From: Zestomonas carbonaria
Lineage (GTDB): Bacteria > Pseudomonadota > Gammaproteobacteria > Pseudomonadales > Pseudomonadaceae
DNA length: 45,724 nt
Assembly (NCBI RefSeq): GCF_904061905.1
Contig: NZ_CAJFCI010000031.1
Coordinates: 1 to 45,724, forward strand
Reading direction: 5' to 3'
The notes under the pieces are model-generated. The model was not told the origin of the DNA. It ran no database searches and was given only the letters and a program-made list of their open reading frames with translations. Positions 6,584 through 13,782 of the stretch are shown piece after piece. Within the stretch, counting starts at the first letter, position 1. Every line of letters starts with the position of its first letter. A program made the translations under genes and the position numbers.

Positions 6584-7759
6584 TCACACCCCCTTCACAA
6601 CATCAGCCGTAACCACGGACTCGCCGATCTCGGCGGCGAGGTTGAGGGCGGCTTTGAACAGGTTGGCGATCGCCAGCGGGTAGAGCTGGCTGGTGCCGTC
6701 CTTGCCGGAGCTGCCTAGGCGCTCGACGATCGCCTGCACACCGCCCTGGTCGATCAGCTCGCCGAGCTGCTTGCCGGCGTAGCCGCAGCGGAACGCCAGG
6801 TGCTGCTCCAGGTCGCCCACCGGAATGGGCTGCAACTGGGCGATCTCGATGCGCTGCGCCACCTCGCGTACATCGCCGTTGCGCGGCGAGAGCTTGATCA
6901 GCAGCTCGGGCTGGCCGATCAGGATGATGCTGATGAGCTTGTCGAAGCCCAGCTCCAACTGGTCGCGCATGCGCTTGAGGTGCTTGAGCGTGGGGATGGG
7001 CAGCGAGTGCGCCTCCTCGATGATCAGCACATGGCGGAAACCGGCGGCGTGGCTGGCTTTGAGGGTGTTGTGCATCTGCGCGAAGCGCGCCTCGGGGCTG
7101 GACTTGGCCTTCTCCAGTGGCGCCACGGCGGCCATCACCGACTCGGCGATGTGCGTGGCCTTGAGGCTCTTGCCCTTGCTGTCGTTGTCTTCCATGCCGA
7201 GCACGTAGGGTTCGATGGCGATCACCGGCTCATTGCGCAGGCGGTGCGCCAGGTCGCGGCGCAGGGTGCTCTTGCCGGCGCCGGATTCGCCCACCACGGC
7301 GAGGAAGCCATCGTGCCGGGCCGTCTGGTACATCGACTCGCGGATGTAGCGGATATCGGGGCTGAGGTACATCTCGTCGGCGGCTTTCAGCTCGTCGAAC
7401 GGGTCACGCACCAGGCCGAAGGCCCGCTTGGTGTCTGGTCGCAGGACTTGTTTTGCCATTAGCATGTCGTCGCACTCCTGGTCGTTTACTTGGTTGTTTT
7501 CGGGCGGGGTTGCAGGAGCCGCCGCGCGCCAACGCGGCGGCTCCACTTCTTCTTCCAAGGCGGCGATATCGTTGTCTTGCGCACCGGCCTCATAGAGCCA
7601 ATCGGCCATACGGCCCCATAGCTCCTGCTTGTCGATGGATTTGGGCCACAGGTTGTGGTTGATCAGTTGGGCAATGGTGGCCGGGCTGAGCTTCACAGCC
7701 CTGGCCAGGTCGGCCTGGCCTTTGCCCAAGTCAGCGAGTACTTCCTTCAGGCGCCGCAT
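6584..7759 (-). CDS. MuB-like AAA+ ATPase, transposition target activator
   Basis: The 391-residue protein has an N-terminal HTH (about residues 12-38, GQADLARAVKLSPATIAQLI) followed by an ExeA/MuB-type AAA+ domain. Walker A GESGAGKST spans residues 157-165 and Walker B with HVLIIEEAH spans about 243-251; sensor-type segments LISIILIGQPEL and REVAQRIEIAQL follow. MuB binds target DNA as ATP-dependent filaments, delivers target to the MuA transpososome and helps impose target immunity. The ATG at 7759 overlaps the transposase stop (TGATG), so the two are translationally coupled, as A and B are in Mu. Confidence 0.93.
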   Translation of the reverse strand: MRRLKEVLADLGKGQADLARAVKLSPATIAQLINHNLWPKSIDKQELWGRMADWLYEAGAQDNDIAALEEEVEPPRWRAAAPATPPENNQVNDQECDDMLMAKQVLRPDTKRAFGLVRDPFDELKAADEMYLSPDIRYIRESMYQTARHDGFLAVVGESGAGKSTLRRDLAHRLRNEPVIAIEPYVLGMEDNDSKGKSLKATHIAESVMAAVAPLEKAKSSPEARFAQMHNTLKASHAAGFRHVLIIEEAHSLPIPTLKHLKRMRDQLELGFDKLISIILIGQPELLIKLSPRNGDVREVAQRIEIAQLQPIPVGDLEQHLAFRCGYAGKQLGELIDQGGVQAIVERLGSSGKDGTSQLYPLAIANLFKAALNLAAEIGESVVTADVVKGV

Positions 7760-9531
7760 CAGTCGTTGCCTCCTACTACGCGCAGGCCGGGCCGGACCGG
7801 TGCCTGCATCTGCTGGACGATGGGGTCGAGTTGCTCTTCCGGCACGCCGTTCGGGTAGTTCGTTTTCAGCCAGGCCAGCCTCTCCGCCGACCAGTTGCCC
7901 AAACGGACGCGCAAGGCCTTGGCGGCCTCGACATGACTGAGGGGCGGAATCTCGACGGCTGGAGCCACTAGGTCGTGCTGGGTGCCGCGGCGCGGCATGA
8001 AGGTGGGCAACTCGGCATCGTCGATGTGCTTGTACGGCTGCAGGCGGCCACCGAAAGGCACCTTCTTATCCTTGCGGGCCTGCTCGGCCTCGGCGTCGGT
8101 CTCGACACCCATGGCCAATCGGGCGGCCTCCTTGCGGGCAACCTGGGCCGGCGTGTCGGCGCGATGCCTAAACTCCTCGCCGATTACCGGCGCCCCGACT
8201 TCGAAGCCGTGCTCGTCGCGCTCGATCGCCGGCACCACGTAAAACACCTCGCGCCCCTCGGCGTTGGTGGTCACTACCTGGGCGGCATCGTCACGCCAGG
8301 GGTTGCGGGTGACCATGACCTTCTCGTTGACCATCGCTCCGGGTACCGACGAGACGTCGTATTCGCGCCCCTGGAAAGACACGCGCAGCTTGCTGCTGAC
8401 CTTGCGGCTCTCCGGCGCGGCGACCGCCAGTTCACGACAGACCTCGACGCTCGGCGCCTTAATCAGTTGGTCCTGGCGAATGGTCATCCAGAGCGCAGTA
8501 CGGGTTTGCTTGTGCCTGGAGTGCACCGCGGTGGCGTTGAAGTGGCTACGCCACTTTTTGGCCAGTGCGTTCAGTTCGGCCAGGTCCGCGACCGGCTGGA
8601 ACTTCAGGCCCGACTCGAACTTGCGCTCGATCAGGTTTCGAGCCTGCTCGACCTGGCCGGTGACGCGGGCAGCTCCCGGAGCGTGAACGATCACCTCGAT
8701 CCGCAGCGAGCGGCAGAGGTTGCGAGCCATCGCCGAGGTGTTGGCCGAGCCAGGGTCCATCATCAGGATCTTCGGTACGCCATGCAGGATGTCGGCCCCA
8801 CCGCGCTCCTGCATGGCATTGATCAACACGCTGCAGAGGTTCTCGCCGCTCTCGGCACCCATCACGTACTCGGCGTAGACCCAGTCGCTAGTGTGATCGG
8901 TGATCTCGTAGGACCAGACCCGGTCCATGGCAATGCGCAGCAGGTTCTTCGGCTTGTTCTTGTAGAACTCGGCCACCTCCATGACCCGCAGACCGTTGGC
9001 GCGCGGGTCAGAGCTTGGCTTCAGGTAGTAGAGGACGCACAACGAGGCGTCGATCTGCCAGACGTGGTTGGGGTGCAGGCTGGCCAGTTCGGTCACCGGC
9101 GCCGGCGTCAGCAGTTGGTCAGGGTGCAGCTTGTAGGCGTGCAGCGCCCTACCGATGGCGCTGATCGACATGGGACGGATCTCGCCGGTGCGCTTGTGTA
9201 CGGCTTCGGCACGGATCATGCCGCTGGCGCGCAGAGCCTCGACGGCATCGCCCAAGCTGTACAGGCGCTTCTCGTTGCGCCGGGCCGTCTCCATGAGAGA
9301 GGCGCTGATGATCAGCGCCTCCTCACGGCTGAGGCTGCTCGATCCGGCGTCGGAGCGGCGTTTGCGGGCAGTGGTGGTCACGGTGACCTCCTCCAGTCTG
9401 CGATAGATGCTTGCCAAGCTCATGCCGAGCTCCTGCGCCGCGGCTTCGCACAGGGCGACCCGCTGGCCCCGCGCTGCGGTCTGCAGCGCACGGTCCAGGG
9501 TGACCAGGCGTTGGGTGATCACGGCGCTCAT
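7759..9531 (-). CDS. DDE transposase (MuA-like)
   Basis: The 590-residue protein has N-terminal HTH segments (QELGMSLASIYRRLEEV about 33-49; MSISAIGRALHAYKL about 121-135), then an RNase H-fold integrase core. Likely catalytic residues are D161 (HVWQIDASL), D259 (ILMMDPGSAN) and E295 (VTGQVEQARN), giving a D,D(35)E spacing. A beta-barrel-like region with the motif REYDVSSVPG follows, and the C-terminal tail (about 500-590) would contact MuB. It recognises the phage ends and carries out strand transfer in integration and replicative transposition. It is transcribed leftward, followed directly by the MuB gene. Confidence 0.95.
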   Translation of the reverse strand: MSAVITQRLVTLDRALQTAARGQRVALCEAAAQELGMSLASIYRRLEEVTVTTTARKRRSDAGSSSLSREEALIISASLMETARRNEKRLYSLGDAVEALRASGMIRAEAVHKRTGEIRPMSISAIGRALHAYKLHPDQLLTPAPVTELASLHPNHVWQIDASLCVLYYLKPSSDPRANGLRVMEVAEFYKNKPKNLLRIAMDRVWSYEITDHTSDWVYAEYVMGAESGENLCSVLINAMQERGGADILHGVPKILMMDPGSANTSAMARNLCRSLRIEVIVHAPGAARVTGQVEQARNLIERKFESGLKFQPVADLAELNALAKKWRSHFNATAVHSRHKQTRTALWMTIRQDQLIKAPSVEVCRELAVAAPESRKVSSKLRVSFQGREYDVSSVPGAMVNEKVMVTRNPWRDDAAQVVTTNAEGREVFYVVPAIERDEHGFEVGAPVIGEEFRHRADTPAQVARKEAARLAMGVETDAEAEQARKDKKVPFGGRLQPYKHIDDAELPTFMPRRGTQHDLVAPAVEIPPLSHVEAAKALRVRLGNWSAERLAWLKTNYPNGVPEEQLDPIVQQMQAPVRPGLRVVGGND

Positions 9532-9534
9532 GGG

Positions 9535-10491
9535 TCAGGCCTCGACGCCGCCGGTGAGCAGCGTGTCCGGGTCGGCATGGAGCCAATCCGGCTCGGCCTC
9601 CGGGTCGAGATCGGCAGGCAGGTGGAACTCGCTGCGGATGGCCTGCAACTGGGTTTCGAGCTGGCGAAGCACCAGGGCCTTGAAGCCGCGGTGATCGCCG
9701 CCGTGCTCATCCGCATGCGCGGCCAGCTTGGCGAAGCCCTCGCGCAAGCTGCCGGTGATATCGGTCTCGGCCACATACGCCAGTGCAGCCACCTCCTCTC
9801 GGAGCTGACGGGCACGCTGGTCGGCAGTCATGGCCTGGACCTGGCGACGAGCCTTGTCCAGGTCCGTGGAGAGCTCGTCGATCCGGGCGTTTTTCTCCGC
9901 GAGGATGCGGCCTTGGGCCTGTTTGTCGCTGCGCATTTCACGCAATGCGGCGCGCAATTGACTGACCGGCATGCGCTCGATGTCGTCCAACTCCAGGCCC
10001 GCGACGCTGCCGCCATCGGTGAGTGCCTGCAACTCGTCGTCGTCCAGCACCATCAACTCGAACAGCTTGCTCTTCGACTTGGCAGCCTCGATCAGTGCTT
10101 TCGGGGCCTCGATACCGCCGAACTTGAGGGCAGCCTGGGCCATGCGGCGTGCCAGGCTCTGTTCAATACCGAGCTGTTCGAGGATGCCGAGCCACTCACC
10201 ATGCGGCTCGTTCTCCTTCATGACGATCAGGCAACGGCCGACCGCCAGGGCTTCTTCGGCACTGCGGGCCATGTGGAATCGGGCCTTGTCCAAATAGCGC
10301 AGGCGGTCGTAGGGCAACCCGTCACCGAACTCGCGCATAACCTGCAGGGCATGCTCGGCAGCCAGGTGCTGTGCGGCGGTGAGGCCAGAGCCAATCGGGG
10401 TGTCGCCTAACAGTTCGGCTGCCTTGCCGGGCTTCCGGCCCGCCAAACGCTCCAGGTGTTCTTCGACGTGCTTGTCAGATCCGCGAGCCAT
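9535..10491 (-). CDS. DUF3102-like early protein with coiled coil
   Basis: The 318-residue protein resembles DUF3102 phage proteins in residues about 75-130 (EALAVGRCLIVMKENEPHGE, then GIEQSLARRMAQAALKF). Residues about 175-240 are a long charged coiled coil (LRAALREMRSDKQAQGRILA onward). ATG at 10491 is preferred to the TTG at 10494: it overlaps the upstream TGA and has GGAGGA 8-9 nt away. It lies directly before the transposase. Function is unknown; a ParB/replication-accessory-like role is only a guess from position. Confidence 0.75.
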   Translation of the reverse strand: MARGSDKHVEEHLERLAGRKPGKAAELLGDTPIGSGLTAAQHLAAEHALQVMREFGDGLPYDRLRYLDKARFHMARSAEEALAVGRCLIVMKENEPHGEWLGILEQLGIEQSLARRMAQAALKFGGIEAPKALIEAAKSKSKLFELMVLDDDELQALTDGGSVAGLELDDIERMPVSQLRAALREMRSDKQAQGRILAEKNARIDELSTDLDKARRQVQAMTADQRARQLREEVAALAYVAETDITGSLREGFAKLAAHADEHGGDHRGFKALVLRQLETQLQAIRSEFHLPADLDPEAEPDWLHADPDTLLTGGVEA

Positions 10492-10766
10492 CAAGCGATC
10501 CTCCGATCTTCGACCAGGGTCTGAAAGCGGGCGATCACCACGTTGCGATCACCGTTCGCCTCGACCAGAGCGTTGCGGAACTCGTTGTAGCCGCGAGTGC
10601 AGCCGGCGAAATAGGCATCGTCCTCGATGGTGCCGGCGGCATAGGGGCTGATGGCCGGGGTGTCGTCGATGCGCTTGCGCAGCACGGCGGCCATGCCCTG
10701 CAGGAACGCCGCGCTGCGCGGCGCTTCATGTTCGAGCAGCTTGGCTGCCAGTTTCGCGTAGTCCAT
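10491..10766 (-). CDS. small early protein, unknown function
   Basis: The 91-residue protein begins MDYAKLAAKLLEHEAPRSAA and is helical, with a central AYFAGCTRGYNEFRNALVEA segment. GGAG lies about 7 nt before the ATG. It is coupled by overlap to the DUF3102-like gene. No domain is recognised. Confidence 0.7.
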   Translation of the reverse strand: MDYAKLAAKLLEHEAPRSAAFLQGMAAVLRKRIDDTPAISPYAAGTIEDDAYFAGCTRGYNEFRNALVEANGDRNVVIARFQTLVEDRRIA

Positions 10767-10781
10767 GTGGTGCTCCTGTGG

Positions 10782-11090
10782 TCAGTGGTGCGAGTTGGCG
10801 CTGATGCGCGCCTGGATTTCGTTGATACGGGCGCTGGCACGGTTGAGCTCGTCCATCGTGGCCATCGCGTACTGGAGGAAGCCGATGCTCGGGGCGAAGC
10901 GGCCGGTCTCGAGCTTGGTGGCGAAACCGGCCTCGATCAGGGTGTTGAGGCAGCGGTTGATGTTCGCCGGGCTCTCGTCCAAGGCCTTGGCCAGCTCGAC
11001 GTTGGCCAGTCCGTTGAGGGTGTGGCCGCGCAGGGCCTTGAGGACGCGCAGTGTGCGCAGGGCGCTGTCGCTGGTGCGTGGGGTGCTCAT
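10782..11090 (-). CDS. IclR-like winged-helix DNA-binding protein
   Basis: The 102-residue protein matches the N-terminal winged helix of IclR regulators: RTLRVLKALRGHTLNGLANV, ELAKALDESPANINRCLNTL, then IEAGFATKLETGRFAPS. The effector-binding domain of full IclR proteins is absent. The C-terminal third is a helix that may dimerise. GGAGG sits 7 nt before the ATG, which overlaps the upstream stop. In the early operon it may tune early transcription or bind phage DNA; that role is inferred. Confidence 0.82.
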   Translation of the reverse strand: MSTPRTSDSALRTLRVLKALRGHTLNGLANVELAKALDESPANINRCLNTLIEAGFATKLETGRFAPSIGFLQYAMATMDELNRASARINEIQARISANSHH

Positions 11091-11320
11091 GCCTGCGCCT
11101 CCTCGTTCTGTTGGAGATAGCTGTACTGGCGCAGGCCTTCCTGGCAGCCCGCCAGCCAGGCATCGGCCTGGGCGCTGGGCATGCGGTACGGGCAGTCCTG
11201 CTGGGGGATGCCGTCCAGCTTGCGGCGCAGGATGTACAGGCAGCCGGCCTGGTACTCGTCGCTACGCGGATCGCGCGGGCCGTCGAACAGTGTCTTGAAC
11301 AGTGCTTGGGCCTTACTCAT
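11087..11320 (-). CDS. small early protein, weak Rmf/CrpP-like pattern
   Basis: The 77-residue protein begins MSKAQALFKTLFDGPRDPRS. The part from GCLYILRRKL to CPYRMPSAQADAWLAGCQEG weakly resembles the ribosome-modulation-factor/CrpP type pattern (CPY, then an xxWLxGxxEG helix), but the match is too short to assign. ATG at 11320 is favoured because AGGAGG is 8 nt upstream; the ATG at 11326 is only 2 nt from it. It overlaps both neighbours. Confidence 0.65.
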   Translation of the reverse strand: MSKAQALFKTLFDGPRDPRSDEYQAGCLYILRRKLDGIPQQDCPYRMPSAQADAWLAGCQEGLRQYSYLQQNEEAQA

Positions 11321-11798
11321 GGCCATGGCCTCCTAGCTCCAGTTGGGGTGTGGCGTGCTGTTGCACGTTGCCGCGGTGCCAGGCGAGCCCTTCCAGCCCG
11401 GCCTGGATGGCGCCGAGGGTCTGCACCGCATCGGCGGTGCCGTTGTAGAAGGCGAGCAAGGCGCCGGTGGCGGTATGCAGGACGGCCTGCAGCTCCTGCA
11501 TGTCCTCGGCCTTGCAGAGGCGGCCGGTGGGCAGGTCGATCAGCAACTTGCCGCCGGTGGAGGCCAGCCAGCGGCTGACCAGGTTGATGCCGCACACGTT
11601 CTCGAACGCCGGCACCATCACCAGCGGCATGCGGCCCTCGGAGACCCACTTGTAGAGCGACCAGTGATTGGCCAGCCCCATGCGCTCGGCCACGCGCTCG
11701 ACGCTCAGGTTGTGGCGCTCCAAGGCGAAGTCCAGGGACCACTCCAGGGCCTGGCGCACCGAGCTGGGCTGGGCCTGCTTCCAGTTCCGGCGCTTCAT
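11313..11798 (-). CDS. early HTH-containing regulatory protein
   Basis: The 161-residue protein begins MKRRNWKQAQPSSVRQALEW. Residues about 28-60 (HNLSVERVAERMGLANHWSL, YKWVSEGRMP) form a Cro/C1-like helix-turn-helix. The rest is helical and hydrophobic with a His/Gln-rich tail. The start at 11798 follows a weak GGGGA; the longer frame from 11972 runs antisense across the divergent control region and is rejected. It is the first leftward gene after the palindromic operator at 11852-11880, so it may be the product that binds there. Confidence 0.75.
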   Translation of the reverse strand: MKRRNWKQAQPSSVRQALEWSLDFALERHNLSVERVAERMGLANHWSLYKWVSEGRMPLVMVPAFENVCGINLVSRWLASTGGKLLIDLPTGRLCKAEDMQELQAVLHTATGALLAFYNGTADAVQTLGAIQAGLEGLAWHRGNVQQHATPQLELGGHGHE

Positions 11799-11851
11799 TG
11801 GAAGTCCCCGAAGCGAGTGCCAAAGAGGTGCTCCAAACAAAAACCGTGTTT

Positions 11852-11899
11852 GCGCATTGGCAACGTCGTTGCCAAAGTGCCAGCTTGTTGGGGTACATT
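11852..11899. promoter_or_regulatory. 29-bp palindromic operator in a divergent control region
   Basis: TTGGCAACGTCGTTGCCAA (11857-11875) is a perfect 19-bp palindrome. It extends imperfectly to 29 bp (11852-11880, 12 of 14 positions symmetrical per arm). On the plus strand TTGCCA (11869-11874) and TACATT (11894-11899) could be -35 and -10 boxes with a long 19-bp spacer, serving the gene at 11922. The operator lies between the starts of divergent genes (11798 leftward, 11922 rightward). The regulator is not known; the neighbouring HTH protein is a candidate. Confidence 0.65.
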
Positions 11900-11921
11900 C
11901 ACCGAAACAGGAGGCACGGAG

Positions 11922-12206
11922 ATGGCGAGGATTCCAGTTGAGGAGTTGGCAGCACTGATCCGCGATAGGCAACTACGGCAAGAGGCCATGGACGCATATC
12001 TGGTGCAGCAGGAGATTCTGGTAATGCTCACGACCGCTCTCCATCAGGCAGGGCTGATTGATGGAAACGGGGCTGCTGCGGAAGTGAGGCGAGGGATTGA
12101 TGAGCTTCGCCGCCATGATCTGGTTTCTGACTACGGGAGCACGCTGGCTGAGCTATTCCAAGGGCGGATGCTGGACGCAATTCAGGAAGCCCAAGACCCC
12201 GAATGA
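11922..12206 (+). CDS. accessory gene (moron) inserted against the early operon
   Basis: The 94-residue protein begins MARIPVEELAALIRDRQLRQ and is acidic and helical with no recognised domain; the end GRMLDAIQEAQDPE is strongly helical. GGAGG lies 7 nt before the ATG, and a candidate promoter with a palindromic operator is upstream. It is the only rightward gene inside the leftward early operon, and it overlaps the 3' part of the gene at 12028-12474 antisense. The base composition looks less GC-rich than its neighbours. Placement, orientation and private control are those of a moron expressed in the lysogen. Function unknown; an anti-defence or exclusion role is possible but unsupported. Confidence 0.72.
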   Translation: MARIPVEELAALIRDRQLRQEAMDAYLVQQEILVMLTTALHQAGLIDGNGAAAEVRRGIDELRRHDLVSDYGSTLAELFQGRMLDAIQEAQDPE

Positions 12207-12474
12207 TCTGAGCCGAGGTCTCGGCAGAAATGCGGGACACGGCCTCACGCTTGGTCAGCAGGCACTTGCCGTTGGCGCGGGTGGCTTCGTGCAGCAGGGC
12301 CTGGACGGCGCCACGGCTGGCCGGCAACTGGCTGCTGGCGTCGACCAGGTGCCAGGCAATGGCGGTTTCATCGCCGGGGGCACAGGCGATCAGCGCGTTC
12401 AGCGCGGCACGCCAGGCGTCCATGGGGTGCGGAATGAGCTCGATCTCTTCGATCGGCAGTTGCGAGTGGGTCAT
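12028..12474 (-). CDS. early protein, probably with displaced C terminus
   Basis: The 148-residue frame begins MTHSQLPIEEIELIPHPMDA. Residues 1-90 look like a normal helical protein (AWRAALNALIACAPGDETAI, then a CLLTKREAVSRI segment). From about residue 90 onward the frame lies antisense to the rightward gene 11922-12206 and becomes Pro/Ser/Gln-rich, suggesting the native end was replaced when that gene was inserted. GAGGGG lies 8 nt before the ATG at 12474. No family is recognised. Confidence 0.65.
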   Translation of the reverse strand: MTHSQLPIEEIELIPHPMDAWRAALNALIACAPGDETAIAWHLVDASSQLPASRGAVQALLHEATRANGKCLLTKREAVSRISAETSAQIIRGLGLPELRPASALGIAQPACSRSQKPDHGGEAHQSLASLPQQPRFHQSALPDGERS

Positions 12475-12485
12475 GGCAGTGCCCC

Positions 12486-12692
12486 TCACGCGGCAACAGC
12501 AGGTTTGAGGCCGAGCTTCACGGCAATTTCGTGAGCTTTGCCGTAGTTGGCTTTGAGTTGGCCATTGAGGACACGGTACACATCGTTTCGGGAGTAGCCG
12601 TTCTCCTTGGCCCAGGTGGTGAAGGTTTTGCCGGCAGCGCGAAAGCGTTCTTTCACCTGCTCAGCGGTTAGGGCTTTGGTTGCAGTGGCCAT
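12486..12692 (-). CDS. Ner-like early regulator (BcepMu gp16 family)
   Basis: The 68-residue protein is almost entirely a DNA-binding domain: EQVKERFRAAGKTFTTWAKE, NGYSRNDVYRVLNGQLKANY, GKAHEIAVKLGLK. This is the pattern of the BcepMu gp16/Ner-like phage family. Ner of Mu is an early repressor that turns down both the early promoter and repressor synthesis after infection. It is the first gene of the leftward operon, starting 46 bp downstream of the -10 box. The start at 12692 has AGGAG 8 nt upstream; the longer frame from 12896 crosses the operator and repressor and is rejected. Confidence 0.87.
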   Translation of the reverse strand: MATATKALTAEQVKERFRAAGKTFTTWAKENGYSRNDVYRVLNGQLKANYGKAHEIAVKLGLKPAVAA

Positions 12693-12727
12693 GGCAGTGG
12701 CTCCTGTGATGCAAAGATGTTTCGGGT

Positions 12728-12755
12728 TTGTGTGGCTGATCATGGTCCCAATAAT
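12728..12755 (+). promoter_or_regulatory. probable rightward repressor promoter
   Basis: TTGTGT (12728-12733) and AATAAT (12750-12755, 5 of 6 matches to TATAAT) are separated by 16 bp. The -10 box lies inside the 18-bp operator at 12744-12761, so repressor occupancy would also affect its own gene. The repressor start is 30 nt further on. The -35 box is weak, so confidence is moderate. Confidence 0.5.
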
Positions 12756-12767
12756 GGGACCTGTCAA
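12739..12767 (-). promoter_or_regulatory. leftward early promoter with operator in its spacer
   Basis: Read leftward: TTGACA (12767-12762, perfect -35), a 17-bp spacer, and CATGAT (12744-12739, 4 of 6 matches to -10). The spacer is almost entirely the palindrome GGTCCCATTATTGGGACC (12761-12744), with 7-bp perfect arms. A repressor bound there would block RNA polymerase directly. The promoter serves the 12-kb early operon beginning with the Ner-like gene. Confidence 0.85.
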
Positions 12768-12785
12768 TGCGTGAGAGGGACAATT

Positions 12786-13304
12786 TTGTCTATTGGTGCG
12801 CGAATCAAAGAAGAGCGCGAAAGGCTTGGCTACAGCCAAACTCAGTTCGCGGCTCTTGTTGAGGTGAGCAAGAAGACTCAGATCCGCTGGGAGCAAGAGG
12901 GTGGCGCTTACCCAGATGCGGCACAGCTGGCTGCATGGGGTGAGCTTGGGCTGGACCTGCTCTATGTCCTGACTGGTGATCGTTTGAGCTCAAATCGTGC
13001 GATGTCGCACGATTTGCCCGCTGATGAACAGCTACTCCTCGATGAATACAGGGGGCGGGACCAGGCAGGTAAGAAGGAGTTGCTTGCCAACGCTCTGACC
13101 GGGAGTGCAGGCAAGAAGCCTATGAAGGGAGATTCCGGGGTGGCTGTCGAAGGAGACCGGAACCGCACTGCTGGCGGGGACTATCACGAGGCCAACGCAC
13201 CAGGCCGTGCTGCACAAAAAACCTCGAAGCCGGTTGGCGGAGTAACAGTGAAGGGCTCTGGAAATCGAACCGCAGGCAGGGACTATCACGAAACCAAGGA
13301 GTAA
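12786..13304 (+). CDS. XRE-type prophage repressor with two C-terminal NRxAGxDYHE motifs
   Basis: Residues from about 2 to 60 form a Cro/C1 helix-turn-helix (IGARIKEERERLGYSQTQFA, then VSKKTQIRWEQEG) followed by a dimer-type segment LGLDLLYVLTG. A linker leads to two copies of a short motif: VEGDRNRTAGGDYHE and VKGSGNRTAGRDYHE. No S24 peptidase domain is present, so it does not look like a LexA-type self-cleaving repressor. I favour a TTG start at 12786 (172 residues), with GAGAGGGA upstream; an ATG at 12717 would place the start inside the operator. It lies divergent to the early operon across the operator. The C-terminal motif is shared with the next two proteins. Confidence 0.85.
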   Translation: MSIGARIKEERERLGYSQTQFAALVEVSKKTQIRWEQEGGAYPDAAQLAAWGELGLDLLYVLTGDRLSSNRAMSHDLPADEQLLLDEYRGRDQAGKKELLANALTGSAGKKPMKGDSGVAVEGDRNRTAGGDYHEANAPGRAAQKTSKPVGGVTVKGSGNRTAGRDYHETKE

Positions 13305-13307
13305 TAC

Positions 13308-13766
13308 GTGAGCATCCAGGATGTGAGCATTCAGGTCGAGGGGAGCAACAACCGAGTCGCCGGGCGTGACTACATCGAGATCAAGTCGCCGAAGCTCTGT
13401 ACGTGCTGTGCGATGCGGTTTGTGGAGGGTCGCGAGGTGATTTGCGTTGTCTGCAAGCGAGAGCAAGCCAGGCTTCGGGAAGAACGCCTTCGGGCTCAGG
13501 CCCTTGAGAACTTCAAGGACAAGATCAGCTTCTTCGCTTGCGTGACCATCTTGATCTGGGCCTGTCTGGTAGTGCTCGGAAGCGAGCCTGGAGACCCCGT
13601 GGATGGTAGGCGGATATTCCTTCTATTTGTCGGCTCAGTGGGGGTCGTGTTGTTGGCCGCAGCCTTTTTCACGTGGTTTCGCCATTGGTGGTTGTGGCAT
13701 GGAGATGCGCTTAAATCTGCGCTTTCCAGGCGCCTGATCGCAGGTCTGAAGCGGTTGTTCACGTAG
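13308..13766 (+). CDS. membrane protein with NRVAGRDY motif and zinc knuckles
   Basis: In this 152-residue protein, residues 5-24 carry the motif shared with the repressor (VEGSNNRVAGRDYIE). A CTCC ... CVVC pair (C31/C34 and C46/C49) probably binds zinc, followed by a basic helix (REQARLREERLRAQ) and two TM helices (about 73-91 and 102-124, ending FRHWWLW). The GTG start has AAGGAG 6 nt upstream, 3 bp after the repressor stop, so the two are cotranscribed and would be made in the lysogen. Function is unknown. The domain order (motif, zinc, coil, membrane) suggests a membrane-anchored partner of the repressor or a superinfection-exclusion protein. Confidence 0.78.
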   Translation: MSIQDVSIQVEGSNNRVAGRDYIEIKSPKLCTCCAMRFVEGREVICVVCKREQARLREERLRAQALENFKDKISFFACVTILIWACLVVLGSEPGDPVDGRRIFLLFVGSVGVVLLAAAFFTWFRHWWLWHGDALKSALSRRLIAGLKRLFT

Positions 13767-13782
13767 TAGCGGATGGATCTAG

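Noticed and set aside
7975..10410. Long rightward open frame (811 codons) across the transposase region
   Set aside because: It is antisense to the transposase and DUF3102-like gene, both of which have clear protein signatures and ribosome sites; long antisense frames are expected in GC-rich coding DNA.
12717..12785. Repressor start at ATG 12717
   Set aside because: It would put the start codon upstream of the operator and the predicted -10 box; the extra residues look unlike an HTH protein start.
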